A stretch of 64,000 nt of DNA, from NCBI GenBank assembly GCA_963733135.1, contig CAVTBX010000010.1, forward strand, positions 1 through 64,000, given 5' to 3'. Positions 60,108 through 64,000 of the stretch are shown piece after piece (the first letter of the stretch is position 1; the number at the start of each line of letters is the position of its first letter). This DNA is from CAVTBX01 sp963733135. Lineage in GTDB: Bacteria; Actinomycetota; Thermoleophilia; Gaiellales; Gaiellaceae. The position numbers and the translations under genes were made by a program. The notes below the pieces were generated by a model. It made no database searches and was not told the origin of the DNA. It was given only the letters and a program-made list of their open reading frames with translations.

Positions 60108-60987
60108 GCCCGACGCGCAGGTTGAGGCGTTCCTCGCCGTCCTCGCGGCCCGGCGCTCGCCCCGCACCGTCGATGCGTACAGGCGCGACCTGGCCGACCT
60201 GGCCGGGTTCGCCGGCAAGTCGCCCGCGGACGTAGGTGCCGATGAGGTTCGCGCGTGGCTCGCCGACCTGCGAGGCCGCGGCCAGGCCCCTTCGACGATC
60301 TCACGCCGGGCGGCCGCTGCGCGCACGTTCTTCCGGCACCTGATGCTCCTGGGTATCCGGTCCGACAACCCGGCGGCCGACGTCGACCTGCCGCGCCGCC
60401 GCCGCAAACTCCCGCGGACGCTCTCGCCGAGGGAAGTCGAGCGGCTGATCGAGGCCGCGGACGGTACGGCGCCACGCGCGCGACGCGACCGGGCGCTCGT
60501 AGAGCTCCTCTACGGCGCCGGGCTCCGGGTGAGCGAGGCGGTGGGCCTCGAATGCGCCGGCGTCGACCTCGACAACGCGCTCGTTCGCTGCGTCGGAAAG
60601 GGCGACAAGGAGCGGATCGTGCCGCTCGGCGCACATGCGGTGAAGGCGGTAAGGCTCTACCTGGCCCACGGCCGGCCGTACCTCGATCGCCGTCATCGCC
60701 CCGAGCTCTTCCTGAACGCCCGAGGCGGAGCGCTGACCCGCGCCGGCGCCTTCCTCGTCCTCAAGCGCCTGGCAGGCAAGGCAGGGCTCGACCCCGCCCG
60801 CGTGCACCCACATCTCCTGCGGCATTCGTTCGCCACGCACCTCTTGGACGGCGGAGCCGACCTTCGCTCGGTGCAGGAGATGCTCGGCCACGCAGACCTC
60901 GGAACCACCGAGCTCTACACCCACGTCTCGGAACGCCGCAGACGCGACATCTACTTCTCGGCGCACCCGCACGCCCGCCGAGATTAG
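60082..60987 (+). CDS. xerD: XerC/D-type tyrosine recombinase 2
   Basis: 301 aa, the standard Xer length. N-terminal LAARRSPRTVDAYRRDLADL; catalytic domain with LLYGAGLRVSEAVGLECAGV, VGKGDKERIVPLGAHAV, PHLLRHSFATHLLDGGADLR, LGHADLGTTELYTHV with the Tyr. ATG at 60082 lies inside the end of the previous gene. XerC and XerD normally act as a pair at dif sites; here the two candidates are adjacent and overlapping. Which one is XerC and which XerD cannot be settled by eye. Confidence 0.85.
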   Translation: MTSPTPVLEPDAQVEAFLAVLAARRSPRTVDAYRRDLADLAGFAGKSPADVGADEVRAWLADLRGRGQAPSTISRRAAAARTFFRHLMLLGIRSDNPAADVDLPRRRRKLPRTLSPREVERLIEAADGTAPRARRDRALVELLYGAGLRVSEAVGLECAGVDLDNALVRCVGKGDKERIVPLGAHAVKAVRLYLAHGRPYLDRRHRPELFLNARGGALTRAGAFLVLKRLAGKAGLDPARVHPHLLRHSFATHLLDGGADLRSVQEMLGHADLGTTELYTHVSERRRRDIYFSAHPHARRD

Positions 60988-60993
60988 GGCGCT

Positions 60994-61956
60994 ATGGAAC
61001 TCGCGCCGTCGGCCCGTTCGGCGCGGTACGGTCTGCCCCTGTGCGCGTTAGCTAGAGAGCCGGGCGGCGTCAGACGGGCCGAGGCGGAGGACGCTCCGGC
61101 TATCGCCGACTTCATGAACCTTCATGCTCGGAAGCACGGCTCGTCCGCTGCCGCATCGCTTGCCGAGGTCCGCCACTGGCTCGCGCTCGACACCTACGTC
61201 TTCTGGATCGTCGAGGACGACGGCAGAGTGGTCGCCTACTGCGACCTGGACGAGCGGCCCGGTCGGGAGCGGTATTGGCTGGATCTCAGAGCCCTCGATC
61301 CAGAGGGGGCCTCCTCTTTGCTCTCGGCTGCCGAGTCGTGGACCCGACCCCGCGCTGCCCGAAGGGCCTTGATCCACACCTCGATTCCGAGCTCCGACGG
61401 GATCACGTCGGGAGTCCTCGGGGCCGCGGGGCACCGCCCGATCCGCTTCGAGCTCGAGATGCGCGTCGAGCTCGACGAGGAGCCGCCCGAGCCCGCCTGG
61501 CCGGAGGGCATTGACGTGCGCACGTTCCGGGTTGGAGAGGACGACGGGCCGGTATGGGAGGCCGACATGGACTCGTTCGCCGACCACTGGGAGTTCACGC
61601 CGGATCCGTTCGACAACTGGCGCAAGGAGGTTCTCGGCCACCCAGATTTCGACTCCTCGCTCTTCTTCCTCCCCGTGGAGGGAGACACGATCGCAGGGCT
61701 CGCGTACTGCATGATTCGCGACCTCGGCGAGCCAGTCGGCTGGGTGGAGATCCTCGGAGTCAGGCGCCCGTGGCGTCGGCGCGGCTTGGGGCTCGCCCTC
61801 CTCCACCACTCCTTCCGAGAGCTCCGGGCACGCGGCGCCTCCTGGGCCGGCCTCGAGGTCGACGGCGAGAGCCTGACCGGCGCCGTCAGGCTGTATGAGC
61901 GCGCCGGGATGAGGGCGGTTCGGCAGGTGTCGATCTACGAGAAGGAGCTCGCCTAG
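60994..61956 (+). CDS. Tandem-GNAT N-acetyltransferase
   Basis: 320 aa. The N-terminal half is a degenerate GNAT unit (EDAPAIADFMNLHARKHGSS, DTYVFWIVEDDGRVVAYCDL). The C-terminal half is complete, with the acetyl-CoA loop VRRPWRRRGLGLALLHHSF and VRLYERAGMRAVRQVSIYEK. The arrangement resembles mycothiol synthase-like and other two-domain GNATs. The substrate is unknown. It starts 6 bp after the second recombinase, so it may be co-transcribed. It ends directly against the convergent APH-type gene. Confidence 0.82.
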   Translation: MELAPSARSARYGLPLCALAREPGGVRRAEAEDAPAIADFMNLHARKHGSSAAASLAEVRHWLALDTYVFWIVEDDGRVVAYCDLDERPGRERYWLDLRALDPEGASSLLSAAESWTRPRAARRALIHTSIPSSDGITSGVLGAAGHRPIRFELEMRVELDEEPPEPAWPEGIDVRTFRVGEDDGPVWEADMDSFADHWEFTPDPFDNWRKEVLGHPDFDSSLFFLPVEGDTIAGLAYCMIRDLGEPVGWVEILGVRRPWRRRGLGLALLHHSFRELRARGASWAGLEVDGESLTGAVRLYERAGMRAVRQVSIYEKELA

Positions 61957-62775
61957 TCAGGCTTCGGCAAGCCAGCGGGCGACTTCGATGTGGGTGCCTT
62001 GATACGCGTCATCGAAGGACCAGGCGACGGTCTGTGCAATCGACCAGAGTCGCGCTCGCTCGCGGTCGAGACCCAGCTCGCCGGACAATCGATCGAGCCG
62101 CCCGAGCACGTCGGCGCGCGAATGGCCGAGCTCGCGGCCGCGGACGAGCGGCGCGAGCGAGAACTCGCGCTCGCCGACGAGCGGCTTGGGATCGATGACG
62201 AGCCAGGGCTCACGCTCGGCTCGCAGGACGTTGCCTGCGTGGAGATCCTGGTTGACGAGCACGAGCTCGCCCTGGCTTGGAGGCAGGTCGCGCAGCGCCT
62301 CGAGCACGAGCTCGAGCAAGCGCCGCTCGAAGGGCCGGCCGAAATGCTCCCAGCGGCCTGGCAGGTCGGACGCCCACCAACTGGCCTCGTCGGCGAGCGG
62401 CCGGAATGGTTCTCCTGCCCGAATCCAGAGCCTGGGCAGCAGGACGGTGACCACGTCGAGCGCCTCGTCCGCTGAAAGGTCGTCGAGCGGGGTTCCGGGA
62501 CGGCAGCGCTCGACCAGCAGGGCCCCGCGCTCCCGATCGGCCGCGAGGAGCCGCACGGCGCCACTCCCTCCCCACCGCTCGAGCGCGTCCGCCTCGTACT
62601 CGCTCTCACGATGCGGGTCGGCGACCTTCAGCACGGCTTCGGTGCTGTCGAGGAGTGTCGCCGCGACGACGAGCGAGCCCGTTCCACCCGTAAGGGGCTC
62701 GCCCAGGCTCAGCGACCACTCCGCAGCGAGCTCGCGGAGCACCTCGGCGTGCTCCGGCCGCGGACGCGCCACCAT
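61957..62775 (-). CDS. Aminoglycoside/hydroxyurea phosphotransferase family (APH(6)-like)
   Basis: 272 aa, streptomycin 6-kinase/APH_6_hur family. The N-lobe carries GGTGSLVVAATLL and LKVADPHRESEYEADALERW. The catalytic loop reads LVLVNQDLHAGNVLRAER and the metal site WLVIDPKPLVGEREF. True APH(6) enzymes phosphorylate streptomycin, but chromosomal members often act on other small molecules, so resistance should not be assumed. It is in a minus-strand run with the HEAT protein and citrate synthase, 7 bp after the HEAT stop. Confidence 0.85.
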   Translation of the reverse strand: MVARPRPEHAEVLRELAAEWSLSLGEPLTGGTGSLVVAATLLDSTEAVLKVADPHRESEYEADALERWGGSGAVRLLAADRERGALLVERCRPGTPLDDLSADEALDVVTVLLPRLWIRAGEPFRPLADEASWWASDLPGRWEHFGRPFERRLLELVLEALRDLPPSQGELVLVNQDLHAGNVLRAEREPWLVIDPKPLVGEREFSLAPLVRGRELGHSRADVLGRLDRLSGELGLDRERARLWSIAQTVAWSFDDAYQGTHIEVARWLAEA

Positions 62776-62782
62776 CGGCTCG

Positions 62783-63274
62783 CTAGCGGCTCGCGGCCTT
62801 GCGCTTCAGGGACTGAAGCACCGACGCCGCCGCGCGGCTGCGCTCAGCGTCCTCCTCGTCCTCTGCCAGGTGGCCGAGCAGCGTGAGCGTGTCCTGCGCC
62901 GGCGAGCCGTTCTTCAGGCAGAGGACGGCGAGCCGCCGAACGGAGCCGTTGGGATCGGAGTTCGCAAGCGTGTGCAGGAGCGGCCGCACGGCGTTCGCCG
63001 TTCCCGGATGTCCGCGCGACATGAGCTCGAGCGACAGGAGCGCCGCTCCGCGCGCGGCCGGGCTCTCGTCCTCGAGCCCACGGCGGAGGAGCTCCTTCTT
63101 CTGAGCGAAGTTCAGCCGGCCGATCGCCTGGTAGCCGAGCGCCCGAACCCGGAAGTCCGGGTCGCGAACCGCCGCCTCGACGTCCTCGTCGACATCCCGG
63201 CGAAGCTCGGCGAGCGCCCGCTCGTCGCTGATTCCGGCGGCGCGAGACACGGCCGCTGCGAGCACCGCCGACAC
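62783..63274 (-). CDS. HEAT-repeat protein
   Basis: 163 aa made of helical HEAT repeats: VRDPDFRVRALGYQAIGRL, LEDESPAARGAALLSLELMS and SDPNGSVRRLAVLCLKNGSP. The start GTG at 63274 is preferred because codons before it are Ser/Arg filler overlapping the citrate synthase end. It is a protein-interaction scaffold of unknown partner. It starts 10 bp after the citrate synthase stop, so it is probably co-transcribed. Confidence 0.78.
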   Translation of the reverse strand: MSAVLAAAVSRAAGISDERALAELRRDVDEDVEAAVRDPDFRVRALGYQAIGRLNFAQKKELLRRGLEDESPAARGAALLSLELMSRGHPGTANAVRPLLHTLANSDPNGSVRRLAVLCLKNGSPAQDTLTLLGHLAEDEEDAERSRAAASVLQSLKRKAASR

Positions 63275-63284
63275 TAGTGCCCCT

Positions 63285-64000
63285 TCAGCCGACCGAGGCG
63301 ATCGAACGCTGCCGCGGCCCGACGTACTTCGCCGCCGGCCGGAAGAGGCGTCCCGTTCGCTTCTGCTCGAGGATGTGGGCCGACCAGCCGCCAACGCGGG
63401 AGCATGCGAACATGGCCGGGGCCAGGGGTGGCGGAATCTCGGCGATGTCGAGGACGACAGCCGAGTAGAACTCGACGTTCGTCGCGAGCACCCGGTCGGG
63501 ATAGCGCTCCTGAAGCGCGGCCAGGGCCGCCTTCTCGAGCTGCTCGGCGACCTCGACGTGCGGGGAGCCGAGCTCTTGCGCGACCCGCTTCAGGATCCTG
63601 GAACGGGGATCCTCAGCGCGGTACACGCGGTGACCGAAGCCCATGATGCGCCTGCCCTCTTCGAGCGCGTCCGCGACCCACGCCTCCGCGTCGCCGCGCT
63701 CGGCGACCTCCTCGAGCATCGGCTTCACGTAGGCAGGCGCCCCGCCGTGCAGCGGGCCGGAGAGCCCACCTACGGCCGAGGAGAGCGCAGCGCCGCAGTC
63801 GGCTCCCGTCGAGGTGACGACGCGCGCCGTGAACGTCGAGGCGTTCAGCCCGTGCTCGGCCGTGCAGATCCAGTAGGTGTCGATCGCCTTGACGTGCCGT
63901 GGGTCAGCCTCGCCGCGCCAGCGAATCAGGAACTTCTCGGCCGCGGTCTCGCCACGCTCGACCTCGTCGTCGTCGACGGTGTCTGACCGCCCGTCTGCGA
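63285..64000 (-). CDS. gltA: Citrate synthase, C-terminal part (runs off the window)
   Basis: The frame is open to the window edge, and the N-terminal part lies beyond 64000. Visible motifs: AEHGLNASTFTARVVTSTGA with the catalytic His, LSGPLHGGAPAYVKPMLEEV, and GFGHRVYRAEDPRSRILKRV. Later come FYSAVVLDIAEIPPPLAPAM and SRVGGWSAHILEQKRTGRLF, typical of the Gram-positive short citrate synthases (also 2-methylcitrate synthases). It condenses acetyl-CoA and oxaloacetate. TGA at 63285-63287. Confidence 0.93.
   Translation of the reverse strand, partial: ADGRSDTVDDDEVERGETAAEKFLIRWRGEADPRHVKAIDTYWICTAEHGLNASTFTARVVTSTGADCGAALSSAVGGLSGPLHGGAPAYVKPMLEEVAERGDAEAWVADALEEGRRIMGFGHRVYRAEDPRSRILKRVAQELGSPHVEVAEQLEKAALAALQERYPDRVLATNVEFYSAVVLDIAEIPPPLAPAMFACSRVGGWSAHILEQKRTGRLFRPAAKYVGPRQRSIASVG

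Noticed and set aside
61957..62775. Calling the APH(6)-like gene a streptomycin resistance determinant
   Set aside because: Family membership alone does not show streptomycin phosphorylation; it is chromosomal beside citrate synthase with no mobile context.

Overview
Organism. The window is GC-rich throughout. Several signs point to a high-GC actinobacterium, most likely class Thermoleophilia (Gaiellales/Solirubrobacterales-like): the order SRP RNA - dnaX - ybaB - recR - lysC - asd, a large SRP RNA with an Alu domain, ATP-dependent PEP carboxykinase, secreted calcium-binding-repeat proteins with paired cysteines, and small families such as DUF6510 and DUF2269. The class is inferred from gene content; no 16S rRNA is present.

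Layout. (a) 1-4.1 kb: a tyrosine recombinase and three small secreted RTX-type calcium-binding proteins. (b) 4.2-17.7 kb, accessory: a short Arg-rich protein, a cyclic-nucleotide-domain/thioredoxin-reductase-like flavoprotein, LtrA, a frameshifted TIR-domain protein, a CBS protein, hairpin repeats, two alpha/beta hydrolases, a two-component region (REC protein, NarL-type regulator, GAF histidine kinase), a molybdopterin/flavin redox operon with a DUF6510 protein, and a second Arg-rich protein. Remnants of REC, metallo-beta-lactamase and transaldolase genes lie in or near it. (c) 18.5-20.8 kb: an SDR and an EamA transporter. (d) 20.8-31.3 kb: a catabolic locus with an IlvD-type dehydratase and FCD-GntR regulator on the minus strand. 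Divergent from them is a tightly coupled plus-strand operon: solute-binding protein, two permeases, a fused double ATPase, a 2-hydroxyacid dehydrogenase, an LDH2-type dehydrogenase and an RraA-like protein. A perfect GntR/FadR-type palindrome sits in the divergent region. (e) 31.5-39.8 kb: an antiporter, an S4 protein, a deoxyribosyltransferase, a tRNA-Val 3' scar next to a second, frameshifted copy of the flavoprotein, then SDR, hydrolase and LysR genes. (f) 39.9-50.9 kb, core: tRNA-Val, SRP RNA, dnaX, ybaB, recR, lysC, asd, and on the minus strand a phosphoesterase/acetyltransferase pair and an sdhA-sdhB-sdhE-type succinate dehydrogenase operon. (g) 51-64 kb: a LuxR/MalT-type regulator, a large RTX protein, pckA, SRPBCC and DUF2071 proteins, two overlapping Xer recombinase genes, a GNAT protein, an APH(6)-type kinase, a HEAT protein and the 3' part of citrate synthase.

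How the genes work together. Citrate synthase, succinate dehydrogenase and PEP carboxykinase give TCA/gluconeogenic metabolism. The 20.8-31.3 kb locus looks like uptake and oxidation of a hydroxy- or sugar-acid-like solute. LysC and Asd start the aspartate amino-acid pathway. DnaX, YbaB and RecR form the usual replication/repair block.

Caution. About 17 single-base reading-frame breaks fall in otherwise well-conserved genes, including asd, sdhA and sdhB, and most look like one-base insertions. This pattern fits sequencing indels better than real decay, so frameshifted genes are listed over their full extent and called pseudogenes only where other evidence supports it.
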